From Brevundimonas intermedia (lineage in GTDB: Bacteria; Pseudomonadota; Alphaproteobacteria; Caulobacterales; Caulobacteraceae): a stretch of DNA of 64,000 nucleotides. The notes beneath the pieces were generated by a model. It was not told where the DNA came from. It ran no database searches and worked only from the letters and a program-made list of their open reading frames with translations. How positions within the stretch are numbered: the stretch's first letter is position 1; each line of letters begins with the position of its first letter. Of this stretch, positions 17,481 to 24,984 are shown piece by piece. Made by a program: the position numbers and the translations under genes. The DNA is taken from positions 682,001-746,000 of the forward strand of contig NZ_SPVH01000006.1 of assembly GCF_004614235.1 (NCBI RefSeq), written 5' to 3'.

Positions 17481-19217
17481 ATGTCCGCCACCCTCGCCGT
17501 CGTAGAGAAATCCGAGAGCCTCGATCCCAGCAGTCAGCTCGCTCCTGAAGTGGTCGTGCTGAAGTTCGGTTCTTCCATCCTGCGCAGCCCGGCGGAGGCG
17601 CCGCTGGTCGCCTCGGCCGTCTATGGCCATGTGCGGGCCGGTCGAAAGGTGGTGGCGGTGGTTTCGGCCTTCGGCGGGGCGACGGACCGGCTGCTGGGCG
17701 AGGCGCGGGCTCTGGGCCTGGCCCATTCCAACGACCTGCTGCCCGGCTATGTGGCCCTGGGCGAAGAGAAGTCGGCGGCCCTGGTGGCGATCGCCTGCGA
17801 CCGGATCGGTCTGGACGCCTGCGCCCTGTCGGTGCGCGAGCTGGGCATCGTGGCGGAGGGCGAGCCCGAGCATTCGCGCCCCTGCGGCCTGCGGCCCGAC
17901 CATCTGAAACAGGCGCTGGACCGGCACGAGGTGGTGGTGGTGCCCGGCTTCGGCGCGGTGCGGCCCGACGGCAAGGTGGCCCTGCTGGGGCGGGGCGGAT
18001 CCGACCTGACGGCGGTCTTCCTGGCGGCCGAACTGGGGCTGAAGCGGGTGCGGTTGGTCAAGGATGTGGACGGCCTGTACGACCACGATCCCAACGACAA
18101 TACGGCCCCGGCTCTGCGCTATCGCCGCGCGTCGTGGGACGTGGCGCGCAAGCTGGGCGGGGCGCTGGTGCAGCACGACGCCATCGACCTGGGCGAAAGC
18201 CGGGGGGTCGAGATCGAGGTGGCGGCCCTGGACCGGGCCGACGGCACGGTCATCGGCGACAGGTCGGCGCCTCCGGGCCCGGCGCCCGCCCTGCCGCCGC
18301 TGAAGGTGGCGGTCGCGGGATGTGGCGTGGTCGGCGGCGGGGTGCTGGGGCGGCTGCTGGCTGATCCGCGCTATGACGTGGTCGGGGTGCTGGTGAGAGA
18401 TCCCAAGAAGGCGCGCGACGTGGCCTGTCCGGCCTCGCTGTTCACCGCCGACCCTGCCGATCTGTGGGCGAAGAAGCCCGACATCGTGCTGGAGGCTCTG
18501 TCGGAAGGCGAGGCGGGTCATGCGGTGATCCGCGCCGCGCTGGAGGCCGGTTGCGACGTGGCCAGCGCCAACAAACAGGCGGTCGCCCGCGATCCGGGCG
18601 GGCTGCAGGCCCTGGCCCAAGCGCACGGCCGACGCATCTTCTGGTCGGCCTCGGTCGGGGGCGGATCGCCCATGATCGAGACGGTTCGCGCCGCCCGCGC
18701 GGCCGGCGAGGTGGTCGGGTTCGAGGCGGTGCTGAACGGCACGGTCAACTTCATGCTGGAGCGGCTGGGCGACGGCGCGGCCTTCAACGAGGCCCTGGCC
18801 GACGCGCGGGCGGCGGGCTTTGCGGAAGAGGATCCGTCGTCGGACCTTGAAGGTCTGGATGCGGCCGCCAAGGTGCGGCTGCTGTGCCACGAGGCGTTCG
18901 GCCGCTCGCCCGACGGCGAGGCGCCGCGCGACCACCTGACCGAGGCGACCTCGGCCGAGGGCGGGGTGCGCCAGATCGGCGCCGCCCATCTGAGGGATGG
19001 GGCGATCCAGGCCTCGGTCACGCTGGGTGCCGACCACGGCGATCCGCTGTTCTCCAATCTGCGCGGCGAGGGCAATGCGCTGAAGGTCTACGGGGCCGAC
19101 GGCCGGGTGTGGCGTTGCCGGGGCCGGGGCGCCGGGCGCTGGGCCACCACCGAGAGCATCATGGCGGACCTGGCCGAGATCGTGCGTGCGCGCCGCGCCG
19201 ATGCGGGCCTAAACTAG
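17481..19217 (+). CDS. thrA: Bifunctional aspartokinase-homoserine dehydrogenase lacking ACT domains
   Basis: Expected to phosphorylate aspartate and to reduce aspartate semialdehyde to homoserine. Residues about 22-265 form an amino-acid kinase domain (VVLKFGSSILRSP, AVVSAFGGATDRLLGEA, GRGGSDLTAVFLAAELG, LVKDVDGLYDHDPN). Residues about 270-575 form homoserine dehydrogenase (VAVAGCGVVGGGVLGRLL for NAD(P), SANKQAVARDPGG, EAVLNGTVNFMLERL, DPSSDLEGLDAAAKVRLL). At 578 aa it is far shorter than E. coli ThrA (820 aa): the ACT regulatory region between the catalytic domains is absent. The kinase has KFGSS rather than the usual KFGGTS/KFGGSS, so kinase activity should be tested. It lies 42 bp after the attenuator terminator and 4 bp before thrB. 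Confidence 0.85.
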   Translation: MSATLAVVEKSESLDPSSQLAPEVVVLKFGSSILRSPAEAPLVASAVYGHVRAGRKVVAVVSAFGGATDRLLGEARALGLAHSNDLLPGYVALGEEKSAALVAIACDRIGLDACALSVRELGIVAEGEPEHSRPCGLRPDHLKQALDRHEVVVVPGFGAVRPDGKVALLGRGGSDLTAVFLAAELGLKRVRLVKDVDGLYDHDPNDNTAPALRYRRASWDVARKLGGALVQHDAIDLGESRGVEIEVAALDRADGTVIGDRSAPPGPAPALPPLKVAVAGCGVVGGGVLGRLLADPRYDVVGVLVRDPKKARDVACPASLFTADPADLWAKKPDIVLEALSEGEAGHAVIRAALEAGCDVASANKQAVARDPGGLQALAQAHGRRIFWSASVGGGSPMIETVRAARAAGEVVGFEAVLNGTVNFMLERLGDGAAFNEALADARAAGFAEEDPSSDLEGLDAAAKVRLLCHEAFGRSPDGEAPRDHLTEATSAEGGVRQIGAAHLRDGAIQASVTLGADHGDPLFSNLRGEGNALKVYGADGRVWRCRGRGAGRWATTESIMADLAEIVRARRADAGLN

Positions 19218-19221
19218 ACCC

Positions 19222-20175
19222 ATGGCCGTCTTCACCCCCGTTTCCCTGGCCCAGGCCAGTGGGTTCCTGTCCGCATACGACATCGGCGAAGTGGTCGAAC
19301 TGACGGCCATCGCCGAGGGGGTGGAGAACACCAACTATCGGCTGGACACCACGAGCGGCCGGTTCGTCCTGACCCTGTTCGAGGGGCGGACGGACGAGGC
19401 GTCCTTGCCGTTCTGCCTGGGGCTGACGGCGCATCTGGCGGGGCGGGGCTTTGCGTGCCCCACGCCCATCGAGAACCGGGCGGGCGGTTGGCTGGGGCGG
19501 CTGAACGGCCGGGCGGCGGCGGTGATCGAATGGAAGACCGGCGCCTGGCTGCGCTCGCCGTCTGCGGCCGATCAGGCGGCGGCCGGGGCGGTGCTGGCGC
19601 GGCTGCATCTGACGGCGGCCGATTTCGAACTGGGGCGCGACAACCCGGTCGGACCGGCCATGTGGCGCAGGCTGGCGGATCGTTGTGCGGGGGGCGCGGC
19701 GAGGGCGTCAGTCGAGGATGGGGGGCTGCTGGACCGGGTCGAGGCGGCGCTGGCGCGGCTGGGCGATCCGTTTACGGACGATTTGCCGGGCGGAGCGATC
19801 CATGCCGACTATTTCCCTGACAACATCCTGTTCGAAAACGGGACTGTGTCGGCGGTCATCGACTTCTATTTCGGCTGCACCGGCGCCTTCGCCTACGACT
19901 TGGCCATCGCCCTGTCGGCCTGGGGGTTCGACGCCGAGGGGCGGGCCATCCCCGAGGCCTTGGCGGCGTTCCAGCGGGGTTACGAGATGGTGCGGCCGTT
20001 GACTGCGGCGGAACGTGAGGCCCTGCCGCGGCTGGGCGAGGCGGCGGCGCTGAGGTTCACGGTGACGCGGCTGCACGACCGAATCTTCCACGACCCGGCC
20101 AACCTGGTGACGCCCAAGGATCCGGCGGTCTTCCTGCGTCGCATGGACCACTGGCGGGCGGTGGAGCCGGCCTGA
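19222..20175 (+). CDS. thrB: Homoserine kinase (APH-fold type II)
   Basis: Phosphorylates homoserine for threonine synthesis. The 317-aa protein belongs to the choline kinase/aminoglycoside phosphotransferase-fold homoserine kinases found in Pseudomonas and alphaproteobacteria, not the GHMP type of enterobacteria. EGVENTNYRLDTTSGRFVLT is the nucleotide-binding loop with the Lys-equivalent strand, GAIHADYFPDNILFENG the catalytic (Brenner) loop, and VIDFYFGCTGAFAYDLAI the metal-binding Asp region. It starts 4 bp after the upstream fusion gene, so both share the attenuator. thrC is not in the same unit but lies 0.8 kb away on the other strand. Confidence 0.92.
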   Translation: MAVFTPVSLAQASGFLSAYDIGEVVELTAIAEGVENTNYRLDTTSGRFVLTLFEGRTDEASLPFCLGLTAHLAGRGFACPTPIENRAGGWLGRLNGRAAAVIEWKTGAWLRSPSAADQAAAGAVLARLHLTAADFELGRDNPVGPAMWRRLADRCAGGAARASVEDGGLLDRVEAALARLGDPFTDDLPGGAIHADYFPDNILFENGTVSAVIDFYFGCTGAFAYDLAIALSAWGFDAEGRAIPEALAAFQRGYEMVRPLTAAEREALPRLGEAAALRFTVTRLHDRIFHDPANLVTPKDPAVFLRRMDHWRAVEPA

Positions 20176-20191
20176 GACAGGCGAAAAACAC

Positions 20192-20275
20192 AGTGCAATG
20201 TGTGCACTTCGTCTCAATCTGGAAATTGTACTGCACCCGGAAAACGCGTGCAAAGTGCAAGACGGTGCAATTGGG
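20192..20275 (-). promoter_or_regulatory. Orphan promoter with a cluster of GTGCA repeats
   Basis: On the minus strand, TTGCAC (20253-20248), a 17-bp spacer and TACAAT (20230-20225) make a near-consensus sigma-70 promoter. Six GTGCA/TGCAC pentamers lie within 85 bp, including GTGCAATGTGTGCAC just downstream of the predicted start site, so it looks like a repressor-controlled promoter. It points into the 3' end of thrB, and no convincing gene follows on that strand. The rest of 20176-20673 holds only a family A repeat and no supported gene. Confidence 0.4.
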
Positions 20276-20407
20276 TGGGTGGCGATGTCAAAGACCGGAG
20301 GGGCAGTGTCTCACGGTTTTGGGGTTGGATGGTCGATTGCCGCCGGAGGCCGACAAGCCATTGAAATCGTGACGCCTCGATTGCGAAAATAGGAGGGATG
20401 CGGCGTC

Positions 20408-20573
20408 CCTTTCCCTCCCCGTTCGGGGAGGGTGGCCGAGCCGCAGGCGAGGTCGGGTGGGGGCGGCCGAGTGACCTTCCACAGATCCGTCGCCGATCCA
20501 GCATCTGCGTCCCTGCCGAGCCGCCCCCACCCGGTCGCTGTGCGACCACCCTCCCCGAACGGGGAGGGAAAGG
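20408..20573. repeat. Paired palindromic extragenic element, family A copy 2
   Basis: Starts CCTTTCCCTCCCCG and ends CGGGGAGGGAAAGG, a perfect terminal inverted repeat. Each end carries its own small palindrome (CCCTCCCCGTTCGGGGAGGG on the left, CCCTCCCCGAACGGGGAGGG on the right). Inner arms GGTGGGGGCGG and CCGCCCCCACC also pair. Same organisation as 5781-5930. Confidence 0.85.
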
Positions 20574-20673
20574 ATCGCGCTGCCTGCGTCGGCAGGTCGC
20601 TGGAACCGAAAGCGTCACCGGGCTTTTGATGCAGCAACGGCGAGAACGCCGCTCTCTCCCCAAGGATGACACC

Positions 20674-20988
20674 ATGACCGACGAACAAATCAACGGCGCC
20701 GCCTCGCAAGCTCAAGGCAAGGCGCAGAAGGCTTTCGGCAATCTGGTCGGCGACCAGAAGATGCAGGTCGAAGGCGCCTATAACGACGCCAAGGGCCGTT
20801 CGCTGGAAACCTTCGGCAAGGCGATGGATTCGGTCGATCGCCTGGTCGACAAGGTGCCTGCCGATTATCGCGACAAGGCCCGCACCGTCGCCGCCGAAGC
20901 CCGCAAGCGCCCGCTGGTCACGACCCTGTCGGTCGCCGGCGTCGGCCTGATGCTGCTGGGCATGCTGACCCGCGGCGGTCGTCGCTAG
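20674..20988 (+). CDS. CsbD-like stress protein with C-terminal membrane segment
   Basis: A 104-aa protein. Residues 1-50 (MTDEQINGAASQAQGKAQKA...VEGAYNDAKGRSLE) follow the CsbD pattern of short helices rich in Gly, Gln and Lys, a family linked to general stress in other bacteria. A linker (VDRLVDKVPADYRDKARTVAAEA) leads to one transmembrane helix (TTLSVAGVGLMLLGMLTRGG) near the C-terminus, so it may be membrane-anchored, as in ElaB/YqjD-type proteins. AAGGA at 20662 precedes the ATG. It is monocistronic and convergent with thrC. Function is inferred from family resemblance only. Confidence 0.75.
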   Translation: MTDEQINGAASQAQGKAQKAFGNLVGDQKMQVEGAYNDAKGRSLETFGKAMDSVDRLVDKVPADYRDKARTVAAEARKRPLVTTLSVAGVGLMLLGMLTRGGRR

Positions 20989-20994
20989 AAGCGT

Positions 20995-22389
20995 TTAGTG
21001 GCGGCCTGAAAAGGCCGCCACGGCGTTCACCGCCGCCTCCATCGTTCCATCGATCACCGTCAACCGCTCGGGCTTGTCGCCCAGGGCGGCGATGACGTTT
21101 GCGGGTTCGGGTTCGAAGCCCAGGACGTCGGAGACGAAGGCGCCGAACTTGGACGGGTGGGCGGTAGACAGGGCGACGACGGGGCCTTTGGAGCGGTCCT
21201 GGCGACGGGCGGCGGCGAGGGCCACGGCCGTGTGCGGGCAGACGACGCGGCCCCAGGTCTCGTAGGCGTGGGCGATTTCGGCGCGGGTTTCGGTCTCGTC
21301 TATGGAGACGGCCGAAACCTGGGCGCGCAAGCGCTCCAGCAGGGCGGGATCGAAGGCGACGGCGCCGTCTCGGGCGAAGGTCTCGAACACGGGGCGGGTG
21401 GCCTCTGCGTCGCGGCCGGTCGCCTCGAACACCAGGCGTTCGAAGTTGGACGGCGCCTGCACATCCATCGACACGCTGCCGCTTTCGACCGCCGCGCGGC
21501 GCGAATAGACGCCGTCATTGATGGCGCGGGCCAGGGCGTCGTTCTGGTTCACGGCGGCGACGAAGCCGTTGGACGGCAGGCCCATTTTGGTGGCGGCGAT
21601 GCCGGCGAAGGCGTCGCCGAAGTTGCCGGTCGGCACGACAAAGGTCGCCGCCTCACCCAGCTGGGCGGTGGCGGAGACATAGTAGGGGATCTGGCCCGCC
21701 AGCCGCGCCCAGTTGATCGAATTGACCGAGGACAGGCGGCCGCGTTGGCGCAGGTTTTCGTCCGCCAGCAGGCTCTTCACCAGGCGCTGGCAATCGTCGA
21801 AGTCGCCGCGCACGGCCAGGTTCAGGACGTTGTCGGCCTCGACCGTGGTCATCTGTTTGCGCTGGATCGGCGAGACGCGGTCCAGCGGGTGGAGCACGAC
21901 CAGATCGACGGATTTGGCGCCGGCGAAGGCGCGCACGGCGGCGGCGCCGGTGTCGCCGGATGTGGCGGTCAGGATGGTCAGGCGCTCGCCCGAGGCGGCC
22001 AGGGCCTCGTCCGTCAGGCTGGCGACCAACTGCATCGCCAGGTCCTTGAAGGCGGCGGTCGGGCCGTGGAACAGCTCCAGCACGAACAGGCCGGGCTCCA
22101 GCTCGACCAGGGGCGTGACCAGCGGGTGGTCGAAGCCGGCGGTCAGTCGATCCAGGGCGCGGTCCAGGGCGCCGACGGGCAGGGCGTCGCCGATGAAGGG
22201 GGCGATGGCCTGGAGCGCGATGGACTTGTAGTCGGCGTTTCCGGTCCAGGTTTCGGGCGACAGGGTCGGCCAGGCGGTCGGCATATAGAGGCCGCCGTCG
22301 GGGGCGATGCCGCGCAGCAGGGCGTCGGCGAAGTTGGAGTCGGGCGATTGGCCTCTGGTCGAGATGTAGCGGGCGCTGGAGGTGTTCAT
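20995..22389 (-). CDS. thrC: Threonine synthase
   Basis: PLP enzyme converting O-phosphohomoserine to threonine, the last step after ThrB. The 464-aa length fits the longer class of threonine synthases (E. coli and fungal type). YISTRGQSP opens the protein, the PLP lysine is in FHGPTAAFKDLAMQ, and ILTATSGDTGAAAVRAF holds the phosphate-binding Ser/Thr loop. SSVNSINWARLAGQIPYY and VVPTGNFGDAFAGI are also characteristic. The ATG at 22389 is chosen on homology; the frame stays open far upstream through non-coding sequence. It is separate from the attenuator-controlled unit and has its own leader region. A strong hairpin overlaps its last codons. Confidence 0.94.
   Translation of the reverse strand: MNTSSARYISTRGQSPDSNFADALLRGIAPDGGLYMPTAWPTLSPETWTGNADYKSIALQAIAPFIGDALPVGALDRALDRLTAGFDHPLVTPLVELEPGLFVLELFHGPTAAFKDLAMQLVASLTDEALAASGERLTILTATSGDTGAAAVRAFAGAKSVDLVVLHPLDRVSPIQRKQMTTVEADNVLNLAVRGDFDDCQRLVKSLLADENLRQRGRLSSVNSINWARLAGQIPYYVSATAQLGEAATFVVPTGNFGDAFAGIAATKMGLPSNGFVAAVNQNDALARAINDGVYSRRAAVESGSVSMDVQAPSNFERLVFEATGRDAEATRPVFETFARDGAVAFDPALLERLRAQVSAVSIDETETRAEIAHAYETWGRVVCPHTAVALAAARRQDRSKGPVVALSTAHPSKFGAFVSDVLGFEPEPANVIAALGDKPERLTVIDGTMEAAVNAVAAFSGRH
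20998..21021. terminator. Strong hairpin between CsbD-like gene and thrC, inside the thrC 3' end
   Basis: GTGGCGGCCT and AGGCCGCCAC pair over 10 bp around a GAAA loop, starting 10 bp after the CsbD-like stop and covering the final thrC codons. No T-run follows on the plus strand. It may end or protect both convergent transcripts. Confidence 0.45.
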
Positions 22390-22452
22390 GATGGTTTGGT
22401 GGTAGCCAGCGGAAGAAGCTGCGTCACCCGGTTTCTGGTTGTTCTGGGGAGT

Positions 22453-22527
22453 AAATTGTCGGGTTTTGCAGGGTTGTGGCAGGGTTGGCGCGGGAAGGGA
22501 GGCAAATGGATGGGTGGCCGACAATTT
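22453..22527. promoter_or_regulatory. Widely spaced inverted repeat upstream of thrC
   Basis: AAATTGTCGG (22453-22462) and CCGACAATTT (22518-22527) are perfectly complementary, 55 bp apart, in the 64-138 bp before the thrC start. It could be a pair of operator half-sites or a long-range RNA stem. The rest of the 22390-22734 spacer holds only the family B repeat. Confidence 0.3.
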
Positions 22528-22555
22528 CATGCCTCGGCTTCTACTGCTCAAGTCC

Positions 22556-22661
22556 GTCATCCCAGGGCTTGTCCCTGGGATCCAGACTCCCGGTGCACGA
22601 AGGTGGAGCGCGCTGCGGAAACACCGTGAGTCTGGATCCTCGCCACAAGGGCGAGGATGAC
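22556..22661. repeat. Palindromic extragenic element, family B copy 2
   Basis: GTCATCCCAGGGCTTGTCC...GGGATCCAGACTCCCGG on the left faces GAGTCTGGATCCTCGCC...GCGAGGATGAC on the right. Left and right arms are partly complementary (CCAGACTC and GAGTCTGG). It closely resembles copy 1 at 13911. An in-frame ATG of the next gene (22657) falls inside this element and is therefore not credible as its start. Confidence 0.8.
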
Positions 22662-22734
22662 GGATTGGGGGGGCGACGTCGTTGCGACCATTCCCCCGCT
22701 GGCGCCGGTCGTCGCGACGGTCCATGTCTGGGGC

Positions 22735-23682
22735 ATGAGACGACGCGATCTTCTGATCCGGCTGGGGCTGGTCGCCGGTGGTGTGGGCGGGGCCTGGTGG
22801 CTGCGCGACCATGTGGTGTGGAAGGGGCCGTCCGTCGTCTTTGCGGCGGGCGGATCGACCGGCTGGCTGCCCTATGCCGAGCCGCGCGCACCGACGCCGA
22901 CAGTCGAGGTCATGGTCAACGGAAAGCCGGTGCGGGCGCTGATCGATTCCGGGGCTCAGTATTCGGTTATCGACCGGTCGCTGGTCGAGACGTTGGGGCT
23001 GACGAACGTCTTCAATATTCCGATGGTGGCCTATGGCGTCGGCGGCGATGCGCAGGTCGGGCGCGGGACGACGCTGGACATCGTCATCGGTGAGATGCGG
23101 CTGGACGGGTTGCGGGCGGCGATCCTGGGGCTGGGACCGTTGGCCAGCGAGCAGGGGCTGGGGGCGGCGCTGATCCTGGGCCAGGACGTGCTGCGCGAAC
23201 TGGTGCTGGAGCTGGATACGGCCGAGCATCGGATCAGGTTCCTGGCGCGAGAAGGCTGGACGCCGCCGTCGTCGCTGGCGCCCATCTCGGTGACCCGCGC
23301 GGGCAAGGCGCTGCAGGCGGCGATCACGGTCGAGGGGGCGACGGTCAATGCGGTGATCGACACCGGCGCCTCGGCGGTGCTGGCCGTGACGCGCGAGACG
23401 GCGCAGGCGGCGGGGCTGCTGGACGGGCGCGAACGGACGCCGGGCCAGAGCATCGTCCTGGGCGGCGTCGTGGGGGCGGAGACGGTCATCGTCCGCACCC
23501 TGACGATCGGCGACGAACTGTATCGCCAAGCGGCGGTGGCCATATATGACGACGTCGCCGTGCCGGGCTTTCCCAAGGCGCTGGTGGGGATGGCGGCGTT
23601 CGAGGATCGGCGTCTGGCGCTGGACCTGGGCGGGCCGGGCCTGTTCGTGGAACGGCCGATGGAGATCACGGTCGGGGGCTGA
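22735..23682 (+). CDS. Exported two-lobed retropepsin-like aspartic protease family protein
   Basis: The 315-aa protein contains two aspartyl-protease-like active-site motifs, VRALIDSGAQYSVID in the first half and VNAVIDTGASAVLAV in the second, each preceded by a short strand (TVEVMVNGKP, AAITVEGATV). Two lobes in one chain is the pepsin-like arrangement built from retropepsin repeats. The N-terminus MRRRDLLIRLGLVAGGVGG looks like an export signal, possibly Tat, so it likely acts in the periplasm. The start at 22735 is preferred because the upstream ATG at 22657 is inside a repeat element. Substrate unknown; one lobe may have lost activity. Confidence 0.75.
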   Translation: MRRRDLLIRLGLVAGGVGGAWWLRDHVVWKGPSVVFAAGGSTGWLPYAEPRAPTPTVEVMVNGKPVRALIDSGAQYSVIDRSLVETLGLTNVFNIPMVAYGVGGDAQVGRGTTLDIVIGEMRLDGLRAAILGLGPLASEQGLGAALILGQDVLRELVLELDTAEHRIRFLAREGWTPPSSLAPISVTRAGKALQAAITVEGATVNAVIDTGASAVLAVTRETAQAAGLLDGRERTPGQSIVLGGVVGAETVIVRTLTIGDELYRQAAVAIYDDVAVPGFPKALVGMAAFEDRRLALDLGGPGLFVERPMEITVGG

Positions 23683-23729
23683 AGACATCAGGGCTGGATC
23701 GGCGGCGGCGAACGGCCTAGGTCCGCGCC

Positions 23730-24518
23730 ATGATCGAGTTCGCCCCGGAAATCATCGCCCTGTTGTTCGCCGCAGCCGTGGCGGCGGGGTTCGTGGACGC
23801 CATCGCCGGGGGAGGCGGCCTGATCACCGTGCCCGTGCTGCTGGCGGTCGGGATCAATCCGGTGGCGGCCATCGCCACCAACAAGATCCAGGGCAGTTTC
23901 GGCACGGCGTCTGCGACCTGGACCTTCTGGCGCAAGGGGCGGATCGATTTCGCCCTGCTGAAATGGCCGCTGATCGCCACGGTGATCGGCGCCGCCCTGG
24001 GCGCGGTGGTGGTCAGTTTCGTCGATGCGACCTGGCTGATGGTGCTGTTGCCGCTGCTGCTGGCGGGGATCGCGGTCTATTTTCTGGTCGGACCCAAGGC
24101 CAGCGATGAGGATGTCCATGCGCGGCTGACGCCCTTCGCCTTTGGCACCGTGGCGGGCGGGATCGGCTTCTATGACGGCTTCTTCGGTCCCGGCGCGGGG
24201 TCGTTCTTCGCCCTGGCCCTGGTGACGCTGATGGGGATGGGGCTGACCCGCGCCACGGCCCATACCAAGGCGCTGAACTTCTCCAGCAATCTGGTGTCCG
24301 TGGTGGTGTTCGCCATCGGCGGCCATGTGCTGTGGGCCATCGGCCTGATCATGGCGGTGGGTCAGGTGCTGGGCGGGTGGCTGGGATCGCACGCGGCCAT
24401 GCGGTTCGGACCCAAGCTGATCCGGCCGCTGCTGGTGGTGATCTGCATCGGCATGGTGATCAAGCTGCTGTCCCATCCCGCCAACCCGCTGAGGGCGTGG
24501 GTCGAGGGCCTGATCTGA
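23730..24518 (+). CDS. TauE/SafE-family sulfite/anion permease
   Basis: An integral membrane protein of 262 aa with about eight hydrophobic segments. The duplicated motif of the family is visible: VDAIAGGGGLITVPVLLAVG (with PVAAIATNKIQGSFG) in the first half and YDGFFGPGAGSFFALALVTL (with AHTKALNFSSNLVS) in the second. Members export sulfite, sulfoacetate or related organic anions. It starts 47 bp after the retropepsin-like gene and may be co-transcribed, but no sulfur-metabolism gene sits beside it. Substrate cannot be assigned. Confidence 0.9.
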   Translation: MIEFAPEIIALLFAAAVAAGFVDAIAGGGGLITVPVLLAVGINPVAAIATNKIQGSFGTASATWTFWRKGRIDFALLKWPLIATVIGAALGAVVVSFVDATWLMVLLPLLLAGIAVYFLVGPKASDEDVHARLTPFAFGTVAGGIGFYDGFFGPGAGSFFALALVTLMGMGLTRATAHTKALNFSSNLVSVVVFAIGGHVLWAIGLIMAVGQVLGGWLGSHAAMRFGPKLIRPLLVVICIGMVIKLLSHPANPLRAWVEGLI

Positions 24519-24521
24519 AGC

Positions 24522-24980
24522 CTAGGCGGGGCCTTTGACCACCGTCACCGGACGCACCGCGCCGGGCCAGAGCTGGATGCGATAGCGGTCGTCGCCGTCC
24601 AGGCCGTCTTCGGAGATGGTGTCCAGTCCGCCGTGCGAAACGCGGGCGGCATAGTCGCCGGCGGGCACGACGATCCGTTCGGCTTGATCGGGATCGTCGG
24701 TGCAGCCGAACACGATCAGCGTGCCGCTGGATAGGCGGAGGCCGCAGTCGCGGACCTGATCACAGGCGTCCAGGTCGGGCGTCGGCGCGGCGGGCAGGAT
24801 TTCAAGTTCGACCGGGACCAGCATGTTGCGCGCCGTGCCTATGGCGATCAGGTCGGGACCGACGGCCAGCATGGGGTCGCTGGCCGGGGCCCACAGAGCG
24901 GCGGTGTCGGTGACGTAGGTTTCGTCGCAGACGTAGAACTGGAAATAGTCCGCGAAAATCTCGAAGCGGCGGACGATCAA
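24522..24980 (-). CDS. Hypothetical protein, 152 aa, downstream of pgm
   Basis: Not confidently recognised. From the TTG at 24980 the protein reads MIVRRFEIFADYFQFYVCDE and continues as an all-beta-looking chain with TARNMLVPVELEILPAAP, SGTLIVFGC and IVVPAGDYAARVSHGG. The pattern (N-terminal Y-x-F/Y-x-x-Q-F strand, 'G-T-A/R-N' turn, 'PAGDY' near the end) is reminiscent of ComJ-type proteins, but this is weak. TTG is the first start after the pgm stop, 4 bp away, so it appears co-transcribed with pgm. No signal peptide or membrane segment. Confidence 0.6.
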   Translation of the reverse strand: MIVRRFEIFADYFQFYVCDETYVTDTAALWAPASDPMLAVGPDLIAIGTARNMLVPVELEILPAAPTPDLDACDQVRDCGLRLSSGTLIVFGCTDDPDQAERIVVPAGDYAARVSHGGLDTISEDGLDGDDRYRIQLWPGAVRPVTVVKGPA

Positions 24981-24984
24981 GACG

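Noticed and set aside
20198..20392. 64-codon plus-strand frame between thrB and the CsbD-like gene
   Set aside because: It overlaps the GTGCA cluster, has no ribosome binding site and no protein-like pattern.
22657..22734. Upstream extension of the retropepsin-like protein
   Set aside because: The ATG at 22657 is part of a family B repeat; the signal-like MRRRDLLIRLG starts at 22735.
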